Source of the DNA: UBA1774 sp045223835
GTDB lineage: Bacteria > Bacillota > Clostridia > Oscillospirales > Oscillospiraceae
Assembly: GCA_045223835.1 (NCBI GenBank)
Contig: JBGUZS010000124.1
Location: forward strand, 1 to 7,283
Direction of reading: 5' to 3'
Length of the DNA: 7,283 nucleotides
In this document: piece by piece, positions 1 through 6,740 of the stretch
Layout of the letters: every line of letters starts with the position of its first letter
Position numbering within the stretch: position 1 is the first letter of the stretch
Notes under the pieces: model-generated
Told to the model about the DNA's origin: nothing
Databases searched by the model: none
Seen by the model: the letters and a program-made list of their open reading frames with translations, nothing else
Made by a program: the position numbers and the translations under genes

Positions 1-33
<33 letters not shown>

Positions 34-53
34 GGAGTTTATTCGGTTTCGGT

Positions 54-500
54 TCAGCCTTCGATCTGGATGGTCTTCTGCTCCGGCAGCTTCTTTTGCT
101 CCGCCTTGGGGAAGTTCAGGGTAAGGACGCCGTTTTCGAATTTGGCCTTGACATCCTCTTCCTCCAGATTCTCGCCCACATAGTAGCTCCGGCTCATACT
201 GCCGGAAAACCGTTCCTGATGCACCAGACGGCCTTTCTTATCCTTCTCCTCCTCTTCGACGCCCTTGGCGGCGCTGACGGTAAGGTAGCCGTTATTGAGC
301 TGCAGCTGGATCTGGTCCTTCTTGAAGCCCGGCAGATCTACGGACAGCTCATAACCGTCCTCATGCTCCTTCAGGTCGGTCTTCATGACCCGGGCCGCAT
401 TCTTGCCGTACAGCTTCTTTTCCACATCGGTCCCAAAGCCTCTGAACGGGAAATCCATCCAGTCATCAAACAAACTCTCTCCAAAAATACTCGGCAACAT
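54..500 (-). CDS. hsp20: Small heat-shock protein, Hsp20/alpha-crystallin family
   Basis: This is a 148-residue cytosolic ATP-independent holdase chaperone that binds unfolding proteins during stress; its length is typical of bacterial Hsp20. The alpha-crystallin domain runs from about residue 38 to 132. It carries the signature DLPGFKKDQI (55-64), followed by GYLTVSA, and ends with the conserved AKFENGVLTLNFPK (119-132). The C-terminal tail holds the I-x-I oligomerisation motif (Ile144-Gln-Ile146). An acidic/basic loop EEEEKDKKG lies at 82-90, a usual spot for a flexible loop. The ATG at 500 is preceded by a perfect AGGAGG (509-514) at 8 nt spacing, which fixes the start. The gene is monocistronic, with its own promoter and CIRCE operator just upstream. 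The family call is very secure. The transcript's downstream end is lost in the poly-C artefact, so no terminator can be assigned. Confidence 0.96.
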   Translation of the reverse strand: MLPSIFGESLFDDWMDFPFRGFGTDVEKKLYGKNAARVMKTDLKEHEDGYELSVDLPGFKKDQIQLQLNNGYLTVSAAKGVEEEEKDKKGRLVHQERFSGSMSRSYYVGENLEEEDVKAKFENGVLTLNFPKAEQKKLPEQKTIQIEG

Positions 501-583
501 AAGTCATTCCTCCTCACTTATTTTGTTACCTGAGCAAGGGGAAGGAGGTCATTTATTCGATCTCTGTTCCTTTGTTCGCCTTC

Positions 584-611
584 ATTATAGCACCGCTTTT
601 AGCACTGTCAA
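584..611 (-). promoter_or_regulatory. Sigma-A promoter of the small heat-shock gene
   Basis: On the minus strand a perfect TTGACA (611-606) is followed after 16 nt by a perfect TATAAT (589-584). Both hexamers match the vegetative consensus at every position. Transcription would start near 577, giving a leader of about 77 nt before the ATG at 500. A promoter this strong needs a repressor to stay off, which fits the CIRCE operator laid over its -35 box. Confidence 0.92.
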
Positions 612-625
612 GAGGTGAGTGCTAA
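599..625. promoter_or_regulatory. CIRCE operator (HrcA binding site)
   Basis: TTAGCACTG, nine bases, then GAGTGCTAA forms the 9-9-9 inverted repeat of CIRCE. The right arm matches the consensus exactly; the left arm differs only in its last base (G instead of C). The element covers the -35 hexamer of the hsp20 promoter, so bound HrcA would block RNA polymerase. HrcA normally needs GroEL to remain active, so titration of GroEL by misfolded protein would relieve repression. HrcA itself is not in this window. The element and its placement are seen directly; control by HrcA is inferred from the known system. Confidence 0.93.
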
Positions 626-640
626 TTTCTCTGTAAACAG

Positions 641-671
641 TTTGTGAACGAATTTCAGATACTTTGTGAAC
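641..671. repeat. Two direct repeats TTTGTGAAC spaced 22 bp
   Basis: TTTGTGAAC occurs at 641-649 and again at 663-671, exactly 22 bp (about two helical turns) apart. Each copy is followed shortly by TTCAG (654-658 and 672-676). The repeats lie in the non-coding gap between the end of the patatin gene and the hsp20 promoter, some 30-60 bp upstream of the -35 box. The helical phasing suits a protein binding one face of the DNA, but no known operator is recognised and a chance repeat is possible. Confidence 0.4.
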
Positions 672-682
672 TTCAGAAAACA

Positions 683-1531
683 TCATCCGGAAATCCAGGC
701 CTTGACCGCCTCCAGTCGGGACAGGGCCTCCTCCCGGCCCATGCGGTAGACCCGCTCCAGCTCCCGGGGGTTCTTCTCCGTCCGAACGATGCCCGGATCT
801 GACCGGGGCCGGATCACCAGCAGCTCCCCGGCCTCCTCCCGCCGGTCGATCTCCTCCATAACGGCGTTATACCGCCAGGGGCGCAGCTCCAGGGCCTCTG
901 CCACCCTGGGGTACTCCCCCAGGGCCAGGCGCATGGGCAGGAGGAAGGGGCTGGGCTTCTTCCGGTACCCCCTCGCCCGGGTGAGGACCAGCACGTTCCG
1001 GTCATAGCCCTGCTTCTCCATAAAATGCAGGGGCAGGGGCTCCACGATCCCCCCATCCAGCAGGAGCTTATCCCCCGCCTCCACCGGGCGGGAGACCAGG
1101 GGCATGGAGGCGGAGCCCCGGATCCAGCGGGTATCCTCCTCGTATCCGTCGGTGCACCGGTGGTACAGGAGCTTCCCGGTGCGCACGTCCGTGGCCCCCA
1201 CCCAGAATTCCATGGGGTTCTCCTCGAAGGCCGCATGGTCGAAGGGATCCAGCACCTCCGGCAGCTCCCGGTAGCAGAAGTCGGCCCCGTACAGGTCCCC
1301 GGTGCGCAGCAGGGACCGGAGACTGCAGTACCGGGGATCCCGGCTGTACCGCAGATTGTAGCGCAGGGCCCGGCCCGCCTGGCGGGACTTATAGTTGATG
1401 CCGAAGGTGGCCCCGGCGGAAATGCCCGCCGCCCCGTCAAAGGTCACCCCCGCCTCCAGGAATACGTCGATGACGCCGCAGGTGAACAGGCCCCGCATGG
1501 CGCCGCCCTCCAGGATGAATCCCGTTTTCAT
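683..1531 (-). CDS. Patatin-like phospholipase family protein
   Basis: This is a 282-residue predicted lipid acyl hydrolase, probably acting on phospholipids or related esters at the cytosolic face of the membrane. The Ser-Asp dyad fold is clear: the oxyanion loop GGAMRG (9-14), the nucleophile elbow GISAG with Ser38, and the catalytic Asp159 in LLLDGG. The C-terminal part (about 195-280) resembles the extension of the YjjU-type group, with the pattern DPGIVRTEKNPRELERVY at 245-262. There is no signal peptide. The reading frame stays open far upstream to 2647, but that part is antisense to the esterase. The ATG at 1531 is chosen because the oxyanion loop begins right after it, AGAGG (1539-1543) lies 7 nt upstream, and a promoter lies just beyond. 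It is divergent from the esterase gene, so the two may be co-regulated. Substrate is unknown. Confidence 0.93.
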   Translation of the reverse strand: MKTGFILEGGAMRGLFTCGVIDVFLEAGVTFDGAAGISAGATFGINYKSRQAGRALRYNLRYSRDPRYCSLRSLLRTGDLYGADFCYRELPEVLDPFDHAAFEENPMEFWVGATDVRTGKLLYHRCTDGYEEDTRWIRGSASMPLVSRPVEAGDKLLLDGGIVEPLPLHFMEKQGYDRNVLVLTRARGYRKKPSPFLLPMRLALGEYPRVAEALELRPWRYNAVMEEIDRREEAGELLVIRPRSDPGIVRTEKNPRELERVYRMGREEALSRLEAVKAWISG

Positions 1532-1553
1532 GATACCGCCTCTTTTCCCCCGT

Positions 1554-1582
1554 ATTATATCCGCCCGCGGGCGGATTGACAA
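1554..1582 (-). promoter_or_regulatory. Promoter of the patatin-like gene
   Basis: On the minus strand TTGTCA (1582-1577, five of six consensus bases) is followed after 17 nt by a perfect TATAAT (1559-1554). The start point would be near 1547, leaving a very short leader of about 16 nt that still contains the ribosome binding site. The -35 box overlaps the -35 box of the opposing esterase promoter, so the two promoters probably compete for polymerase. Confidence 0.8.
1559..1576. promoter_or_regulatory. 18-bp perfect palindrome, candidate operator
   Basis: ATCCGCCCG followed immediately by CGGGCGGAT forms a gapless perfect palindrome. It fills the spacer of the patatin promoter and touches the first base of the esterase -35 box. 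A dimeric repressor bound here would silence both divergent genes. No regulator gene lies next to it and the motif does not match an operator I recognise, so the role is inferred from position and symmetry. GC-rich palindromes can arise by chance in GC-rich DNA, though 18 bp is long for that. Confidence 0.55.
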
Positions 1583-1603
1583 GCGCCGGGGATATGGTAC
1601 AAT
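1576..1603 (+). promoter_or_regulatory. Promoter of the esterase-metalloprotease operon
   Basis: A perfect TTGACA (1576-1581) is followed after 16 nt by TACAAT (1598-1603, five of six). Transcription would start near 1610, about 27 nt before the ATG at 1637, and the ribosome binding site AAGGAGG (1622-1628) lies inside this short leader. Confidence 0.87.
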
Positions 1604-1636
1604 CTCGTCAGGATAACCAACAAGGAGGATGCATCC

Positions 1637-2689
1637 ATGGCCAGGAAGATCGCCTATTCCTATGTGCCGGACCGGGGCTGGACCGGCAGGGGCTTTTCCA
1701 TCCCCCATGCCACCGTTCCCAAAAAGGACGTGCGCCTTACCCTTTCCCCCCGGGGACGGGAGCCCATCGAGGTACCCATCGCCAGGGTGGAAAAGCGGGG
1801 AGAAACCCTGAAGATCACACCGGAGGAATTCGACTACCGATCCAATTGGACCCTGTACATCGGGACGGACGCCTATACCCGGAAGGAGATGGACGAGGAG
1901 CGCTGCGAGGGGCTGGAGCATTTCGCCCCCGGGAAGGCGGGGGATGTGCTGTACCGCCTGTATTCCCCCGGGGCTGCAGCCCCCCGGCCCATGATCCTCT
2001 TCCTCCACGGAGGCGGAAACGGGGGAACGGACAACATCACCCATATCGCGGCGGACTACAGCTGCAACCATTTTGCCAAAAGGTACTCCGATTTCTATAT
2101 CCTCGCCCCCCAGGCCCGGGAGCCGGATTTCTCCATGATGGTTGGGCGCATCGGGAAGATCGACTTCGCCCACAGCGACCAGGATGGGGACTTCGGCTGG
2201 TCCCGCCGGTACCTGGGGGAGGTGTGCGACCTGATCCGGGGCATGATCGCGGACGGCCGGGTGGATCCCCGGCGGATCTACGTCACCGGCATGTCCATGG
2301 GCGGCGCCGGCACCCTCCGGGCCATGAGCGTAGGCGCGGGGCTCTTCGCCGCGGCGGTGCCCGTCTGCCCCACCATGACCCCGGAGACCTTCGGCATCCT
2401 GAAGGGCCTCATTCACGCGAAGCTGTGGATCGCCACCAGCTATGTGGATCACACCATCTACCGGCATAAGTACATCGTGGACGGGATCCTGGCCCTCAAG
2501 GACGCAGGAAATAAGGACGCCCATCTGACCCTGTACAGCCCGGAGGAGCTGCAGAAATACGGCATCGCAGTGGACCCGGACCTCTCCTACCCGGAGCTGT
2601 TCTCCCAGAACCACATGTCCTGGGTGCCCACCTATCATGATGAGCACGGGATCATGAGCTGGCTCACGGAGCAGGTGCTGGAGGCCTGA
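1637..2689 (+). CDS. Alpha/beta-hydrolase esterase (prolyl-oligopeptidase / PHB-depolymerase-like)
   Basis: This 350-residue protein has a two-part layout. Residues 1 to about 100 look beta-rich, possibly an Ig-like domain as in EstA-type esterases. From about 115 there is an alpha/beta-hydrolase catalytic domain. HGGG (124-127) supplies the oxyanion hole, GMSMGG (218-223) holds the nucleophile Ser220, Asp271 (YVDHT) is the likely acid, and His326 in NHMSW is the likely base. Absence of a signal peptide implies a cytosolic enzyme acting on imported esters or peptides. The ATG at 1637 follows AAGGAGG by 8 nt; an ATG at 1629 overlaps that site and is less likely. Only 5 nt separate the stop codon from the downstream metalloprotease gene, so the two are co-transcribed. 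The hydrolase fold is certain; the substrate (carboxylic ester or peptide) is not. Confidence 0.92.
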   Translation: MARKIAYSYVPDRGWTGRGFSIPHATVPKKDVRLTLSPRGREPIEVPIARVEKRGETLKITPEEFDYRSNWTLYIGTDAYTRKEMDEERCEGLEHFAPGKAGDVLYRLYSPGAAAPRPMILFLHGGGNGGTDNITHIAADYSCNHFAKRYSDFYILAPQAREPDFSMMVGRIGKIDFAHSDQDGDFGWSRRYLGEVCDLIRGMIADGRVDPRRIYVTGMSMGGAGTLRAMSVGAGLFAAAVPVCPTMTPETFGILKGLIHAKLWIATSYVDHTIYRHKYIVDGILALKDAGNKDAHLTLYSPEELQKYGIAVDPDLSYPELFSQNHMSWVPTYHDEHGIMSWLTEQVLEA

Positions 2690-2694
2690 ACGCC

Positions 2695-3903
2695 ATGTAC
2701 AAGACCATCGCCCTGATCATTCTGGCCCTGGTATACCTGTACGGGCTCCTGCTGCGGCTCATGGAGTCCCGCTCCGGCCGGAACCCCATTCCGGAGAACG
2801 TCAGGGACGTATACGATCCGGAGACCTATGCCAGATGGCGGGAGTACCACCGGGAGACCTGCCGCCTGAGCCTGATCTCCCATACCCTGGGCTTCATCCC
2901 GGATTTCCTGCTGATCCTGTTCAACGCCTACGCCGCCTTTGCCCGGCTCTTCCCGGAGGACCTGTTCCTGCAGCTGTTTTCCGTGCTGCTCCTCTCCGCC
3001 CTGGCCTCCCTGCTCCAGCTCCCGGCGGAGTACTGCCGGACCATGGTGATTGAGGAGAAATACGGCTTCAACCGCTCCTCCCAAAAGACCTTCTGGGCGG
3101 ATCAAGCCAAGAACTTCCTCATCTCCCTGGTGGTGATGACGGGGATCGGCGCCCTGCTCATGGGCGTCCATCAGTCCCTGGGGGACTGGCTCATCCTGGT
3201 CTTCGCCGGGGCGATGATGTTGATGATCCTGGGGATCTCCTTCCTCTATCCCCTCCTGAGCCGCGTCTTCAACCGGTTCACCCCCCTGGAGGAGGGGGAG
3301 CTGAAGGAGAAGCTCACGGGGCTGCTGGAAAAGCACGGCTACCGGGTCCGGGCCATCCAGGTGATGGACGCCTCACGCCGCACCGCCAAGACCAACGCCT
3401 ATTTCACCGGCTTCGGCCGGATGAAGACCATCGTCCTGTATGATACCCTGGTGCAGGCCATGACCCCGGAGGAGATCTGCGCCGTATTCGCCCATGAGCT
3501 GGGCCACGGGCTGCATAAGGACACCCTGAAGAACCAGATCCTGAGCTTTCTGCAGATCGCCGTGCTGGCGGTGCTGGCCTGGCTCACCCTGCGGACGGAG
3601 GCCCTCTTCCCGGATTTCGGCTTTGCCGGGGTGAACTACGGCTTTGCCCTCCTGCTCATCATGGCGGTGGAATTTGCCCTGGTCTCCCCCCTGTTCAGTC
3701 TCCTGGTGAACCATTTCTCCCGCCGGGCGGAATACCGGGCGGACGCCCAGGCGGTGGAGGAGGGGTATGGGGACGCCCTGGTCTCCGCCCTGAAGACCCT
3801 GGCCCGGGCCAATTTCGCGGACCTCGCCCCGGACCCCCTTCTGGTGAAGCTGAGCTATTCCCACCCCACCCTGAGCCGGCGGATCGACGCGATACAAAAA
3901 TAG
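2695..3903 (+). CDS. M48 family membrane metalloprotease, Ste24/CAAX-protease-like
   Basis: This 402-residue zinc protease is predicted to sit in the cytoplasmic membrane. The N-terminal half resembles the Peptidase_M48_N domain, with hydrophobic segments near 3-20, 62-85, 90-110, 140-160 and 163-188. The catalytic half contains KTNAYFTGFG (232-241), the zinc motif HELGH (267-271), two more membrane stretches (about 283-299 and 313-338), and RRAEYRADA (343-351), where Glu346 is the expected third zinc ligand. It ends with the family's SHP element (389-391). The full Ste24 architecture separates it from the shorter HtpX form. Bacteria lack CAAX prenylation, so it more likely cleaves membrane or misfolded proteins; that role is inferred. 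GGAGG (2680-2684), inside the end of the esterase gene, is the ribosome binding site, 10 nt from the ATG, suggesting translational coupling. Confidence 0.93.
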   Translation: MYKTIALIILALVYLYGLLLRLMESRSGRNPIPENVRDVYDPETYARWREYHRETCRLSLISHTLGFIPDFLLILFNAYAAFARLFPEDLFLQLFSVLLLSALASLLQLPAEYCRTMVIEEKYGFNRSSQKTFWADQAKNFLISLVVMTGIGALLMGVHQSLGDWLILVFAGAMMLMILGISFLYPLLSRVFNRFTPLEEGELKEKLTGLLEKHGYRVRAIQVMDASRRTAKTNAYFTGFGRMKTIVLYDTLVQAMTPEEICAVFAHELGHGLHKDTLKNQILSFLQIAVLAVLAWLTLRTEALFPDFGFAGVNYGFALLLIMAVEFALVSPLFSLLVNHFSRRAEYRADAQAVEEGYGDALVSALKTLARANFADLAPDPLLVKLSYSHPTLSRRIDAIQK

Positions 3904-3918
3904 CGGCAGAGAATATTC

Positions 3919-3956
3919 AATACGCGATGCGGAATATCCCGCACCGCGTATTTTTT
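3919..3956 (+). terminator. Rho-independent terminator of the esterase-protease operon
   Basis: A 14-bp stem (3919-3932 with 3939-3952, one A-C mismatch) closes a 6-base loop AATATC. The right arm runs into a T tract (3951-3956). It starts 15 bases after the stop codon of the M48 gene. The hairpin also lies just past the end of deoB on the opposite strand, but the minus-strand side lacks a T tract, so it may terminate deoB only weakly. Confidence 0.93.
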
Positions 3957-3978
3957 CCCTTTACTGATCACGAACCGC

Positions 3979-5145
3979 TCATTCCGCCAGGGCGCTTTTC
4001 CGCCCCTGCGGCGCCTCCGCCCCCAGGGCCTCCAGCACCGTGGCCCCCACATCCCCGAAGGTATCCCGGACGCCCATGCTCCCGGGGGCAATCCCCCGGC
4101 CCAGCATCAGGAAAGGGATGTATTCCCGGGTGTGGTCCGTGCCCCGGAAGGTGGGGTCGCAGCCGTGGTCCGCGGTGACGATGAGCAGGTCCCGGTCCCC
4201 CAGCCGGTCCAGGATCCCGGGAAGGGCCTGGTCGAATTCCTTCAGCCCCCTGCCGTAGCCCGCAGCGTCCCGCCGGTGGCCCCAGACCTGGTCGTAATCC
4301 AGGAGGTTCACGAAGAGGAGTCCCCGTTTTCCCTCCTCCAGGGCTTCCCGGGCGGCGGCGATCCCCTCGGCGTTCCGCCCGGTGCGCCGGGCGCTGGTGA
4401 AGCGCGCCTCCGGGAAGATATCCGCGGGCTTGCCGATGGAATGGATTGGGATTCCCGCCTCCGTCAGCCGGTCCAGGTCCGTAAAGCCCGGAAGGGCGGC
4501 GAAATCATGGCGGTTGGCGGTGCGCACGAAGCTTCCCGGCTCCCCCGTGAAGGGGCGGGCGATGACCCGGCCGATCTGGTAGCCCAGCTCCTCGGATACC
4601 CGCTTTGCCGCCCGGCACCAGTCATACAGCAGCTCCGGGGGAACGATGGACTCATGGGCAGCGATCTGGAAAACGCTGTCCGCGGAGGTGTACACCATGG
4701 GCAGCCCCGTCCGCAGATGCTCCGCCCCCAGCCGGTCCAGCAGCTCCGTACCGGAGGCCAGTTCGTTGCACAGGACCTCCCGTCCGATTGCCTTAGTGAA
4801 GGCCGCGATCAGCTCCTCCGCGAAGCCGTTGGGAAAGGTGTCGAAGGCCCGGGCGGTGGGATAGCCCATAAGCTCCCAGTGGCCCACGATGGAGTCCTTC
4901 CCCTTGGAGACCTCCCGGCATTTTCCGTACCGCCCCACGGGGCGGATCCCGGTGGAGAAGCCCTCCAGCCCGGGGAGGGCGAAAAGACCCAGCCGCTCCA
5001 GATTGGGCAGGGTCAGCGTCGGATCGTATTCCAGGGTGTGCTGCACCGTGGCGGCGCCGGTATCGCCGTAGGCCTCCGCATCCGGAAGCCAGCCCACCCC
5101 CACGCTGTCCAGCAGGAACAGGAGCACCCGATCAAAGCTTGCCAT
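3979..5145 (-). CDS. deoB: Phosphopentomutase
   Basis: DeoB interconverts ribose 1-phosphate and ribose 5-phosphate (and the deoxyribose forms), feeding sugars from nucleoside breakdown into central metabolism. It is cytosolic and Mn-dependent, in the alkaline phosphatase superfamily. At 388 residues it has the normal family length. Metal ligands are all present: Asp13 (LLDSVGVG), Asp285 and His290 (DYDQVWGH), Asp326-His327 (TADHG) and His338 (TDHTR). The cap domain occupies roughly 100-215. The phospho-acceptor site reads GKDSIVGHWE, so Ser85 stands where the family's Thr (KDTxxGHWE) is expected; the TCC codon (4893-4891) is unambiguous. The start has TGAGGT (5151-5156) 5 nt upstream. It is the last gene of a three-gene operon, 17 nt after the CmpB-like gene. 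No purine nucleoside phosphorylase or deoxyribose aldolase gene is nearby. Confidence 0.97.
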   Translation of the reverse strand: MASFDRVLLFLLDSVGVGWLPDAEAYGDTGAATVQHTLEYDPTLTLPNLERLGLFALPGLEGFSTGIRPVGRYGKCREVSKGKDSIVGHWELMGYPTARAFDTFPNGFAEELIAAFTKAIGREVLCNELASGTELLDRLGAEHLRTGLPMVYTSADSVFQIAAHESIVPPELLYDWCRAAKRVSEELGYQIGRVIARPFTGEPGSFVRTANRHDFAALPGFTDLDRLTEAGIPIHSIGKPADIFPEARFTSARRTGRNAEGIAAAREALEEGKRGLLFVNLLDYDQVWGHRRDAAGYGRGLKEFDQALPGILDRLGDRDLLIVTADHGCDPTFRGTDHTREYIPFLMLGRGIAPGSMGVRDTFGDVGATVLEALGAEAPQGRKSALAE

Positions 5146-5162
5146 AATTCACCTCAACCCTT

Positions 5163-5903
5163 CTATTTGCGGAAACGGGGCTTTCTGGCCTCAAAGGTGA
5201 CCAGCAGCTCCCGCAGGAGCTCTGGCAGGGGGACATCCGTGTGCAGAGGTCGGAGGAAGCGGTATTTCTGCCGCGCTGCCTCTTTCCTCTTCCGGATGCT
5301 CTCCTTCACCGCCTCGAAGCGCACCACCACGTCGTTCTCCTGGGCAAAGCGCCGGAGCTTCGCCGTCAGGTTGGCGGAATTCACCACGTCGATGATAAAG
5401 AAGCCGAAAAACAGACCGATGAAGAAGGAGAAGGCCAGGTTCCGGGAAAGCCAGTCCAGCGCATGCAGGATCCGGGGATGGATCAGGAAATAGTATAGAG
5501 CGCCCAGGACGGCCCAGGCCAGGGAAAACTTGGGGCAGATGATCCCCTGGATATTCCCCCACTGATCCGTATAGTCCCACAGGCGCACCTTAGCCACCCG
5601 CAGGGCCAGGATACCCGCGATATACTCTATCCCGGTCATAGCCAGGGCCATGACCGCAAAAAGGCCGATCCGGTTCCACACCGGGTCCCGGATCAGGCCC
5701 GCGTTCTCCAGAAAAGAGAGCAGATACAGGATGCACAGGCCGCTGCCATACAGGGGAAGCCAGGGTCCGGTACAGAAGCCGGGGTTGATCCACCGGCGCT
5801 CCGGGTTCGCCCGGGAAAAAAAGCGGCGGAAGAAAACCTCCAGCACCCAGCCTGCCGCAGAGCCCAGGAAAAACAAATACGCGAAGACGAGGAAAAGGGG
5901 CAT
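5163..5903 (-). CDS. CmpB-like putative ABC transporter permease (PF06541)
   Basis: This 246-residue integral membrane protein belongs to the family named 'putative ABC transporter permease'. Its conserved signatures are in order: GW with Glu22 in the first helix, the block WINPGFCTGPWLPLYGSG (38-55), TGIEY (90-94) and LWDYTDQWGNIQG (108-120). About five membrane helices are expected (near 3-23, 50-66, 79-101, 127-142 and 157-175). A basic, charged cytosolic tail fills 180-246, with KRKEAARQK (205-213). No ATPase partner gene is present, so transport is unproven and the family's real function is not established. GGAGGTGA overlaps the stop codon of the upstream CvpA-family gene, 4 nt before this ATG, so translation is probably coupled. 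The family assignment is secure; function is not. Confidence 0.9.
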   Translation of the reverse strand: MPLFLVFAYLFFLGSAAGWVLEVFFRRFFSRANPERRWINPGFCTGPWLPLYGSGLCILYLLSFLENAGLIRDPVWNRIGLFAVMALAMTGIEYIAGILALRVAKVRLWDYTDQWGNIQGIICPKFSLAWAVLGALYYFLIHPRILHALDWLSRNLAFSFFIGLFFGFFIIDVVNSANLTAKLRRFAQENDVVVRFEAVKESIRKRKEAARQKYRFLRPLHTDVPLPELLRELLVTFEARKPRFRK

Positions 5904-5907
5904 AGCC

Positions 5908-6600
5908 TCACCTCCGGAAAATGCCCGGCAGGAGCCGGAAATACTGCTTCATGAGCAGGGATCCCTCCACGGAATCCGGCGCGAAGATCCGCCCCGTTTT
6001 TTCCGACAGCACCGGCAGGAGCTTATAGCACAGGAACAGGAGCAGGCCCGCCAGCAGGATCCCCATCAACGCCCCCAGCACGCCCCCCAGGGCCCGGTTC
6101 GTCTCGTTCACCAAGGGGGTATGGTCGATCAGGGGCGCGATCACCCCGTTGAACAGAAGGCGCAGCAGCAGAGCGGCGAGGATCAGCCCCAGGAGGAACA
6201 GGAGCCATCCCGCCAGCCGTTGGGCGATGAGCTCCGCCGCATTCGCTACGGCGGAGGCGCCGTTTTCCTGCATCTGCCGTACCTGCTCCGGAATATTCAG
6301 CTTCAGGAAGGCGGGGAGCTCCGCATTATCCAGGATCCGCTGCAGGTTCTCCAGCAGGTCGGAAAGGCCCAGATTATCCTTGGCCCGCTCCAATATCCGG
6401 CCGATGGCCGGGGAGATCCAGCGCTCCGCCGCCGGCTCCGCCAGGAGGGAACGCAGGAGGCTGCCCGCCCAGATGCCGCCGCCCAGAGAGACCAGGCCGC
6501 CCAGCATCCGCACCAGTCCGCTGCGGACGCCGGAAATGAGCTTCCAGAGGATAATGGCCAGCAGAACCAGGTCCGCCAACAGACCGATGGTCAGATTCAT
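5908..6600 (-). CDS. CvpA family membrane protein
   Basis: This 230-residue protein has the CvpA pattern. Two hydrophobic helices (about 5-21 and 28-50) flank VRSGLVRMLGGLVSLGGG (25-42), and two more lie near 128-150 and 168-195, with the typical NRALGGVLGALMGILLAG segment at 168-185. A polar stretch (about 55-125) sits between the helix pairs. CvpA proteins are linked to colicin V export in E. coli and, more broadly, to envelope stress tolerance; nothing here indicates a bacteriocin. The frame is open to an ATG at 6663, but the ATG at 6600 is preferred: AAAGGAGGG (6607-6615) lies just upstream, and the extra 21 residues would be a charged leader atypical for the family. It opens the operon with the CmpB-like gene and deoB, only 4 nt before the former. 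Confidence 0.9.
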   Translation of the reverse strand: MNLTIGLLADLVLLAIILWKLISGVRSGLVRMLGGLVSLGGGIWAGSLLRSLLAEPAAERWISPAIGRILERAKDNLGLSDLLENLQRILDNAELPAFLKLNIPEQVRQMQENGASAVANAAELIAQRLAGWLLFLLGLILAALLLRLLFNGVIAPLIDHTPLVNETNRALGGVLGALMGILLAGLLLFLCYKLLPVLSEKTGRIFAPDSVEGSLLMKQYFRLLPGIFRR

Positions 6601-6711
6601 GGAGATCCCTCCTTTCTTCTCCTGCTTCCGCCGGAGCGGTTTCAGTCCCATAGAAAAATCCATCTCTTGTCAGTCTATGCGCGGGTCCAGGATTGGTTTC
6701 CCGGATGCCTG

Positions 6712-6740
6712 ATTGTAGCATGAACCGGCCCCATTCGCAA
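6712..6740 (-). promoter_or_regulatory. Candidate promoter of the CvpA-CmpB-deoB operon
   Basis: On the minus strand TACAAT (6717-6712, five of six) lies 17 nt after TTGCGA (6740-6735, four of six). Transcription would begin near 6705, giving a leader of roughly 105 nt before the ATG at 6600. The -35 box falls in the loop of the GC-rich inverted repeat described at 6724-6750. No better promoter was seen in the gap. Confidence 0.6.

Noticed and set aside
1532..2647. A 5' extension of the patatin frame giving a 654-residue protein.
   Set aside because: It is entirely antisense to the well-supported esterase, the extra residues are low-complexity GC-rich shadow sequence, and the ATG at 1531 has its own ribosome binding site and promoter.
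4132..5493. A 453-codon plus-strand open frame.
   Set aside because: It is antisense to deoB and the CmpB-like gene, both of which have clear family motifs. The frame is open only because of high GC content, and its translation matches no recognisable family.
6601..6663. A longer start for the CvpA-family protein at ATG 6663.
   Set aside because: The ATG at 6600 has a far better ribosome binding site, and the additional 21 residues are a charged leader not expected in the family.
5650..6723. A 357-codon plus-strand open frame rich in Gln and Arg.
   Set aside because: It is the shadow of the CmpB-like and CvpA-family genes; the Gln/Arg-rich composition is what antisense Leu-rich membrane genes give.
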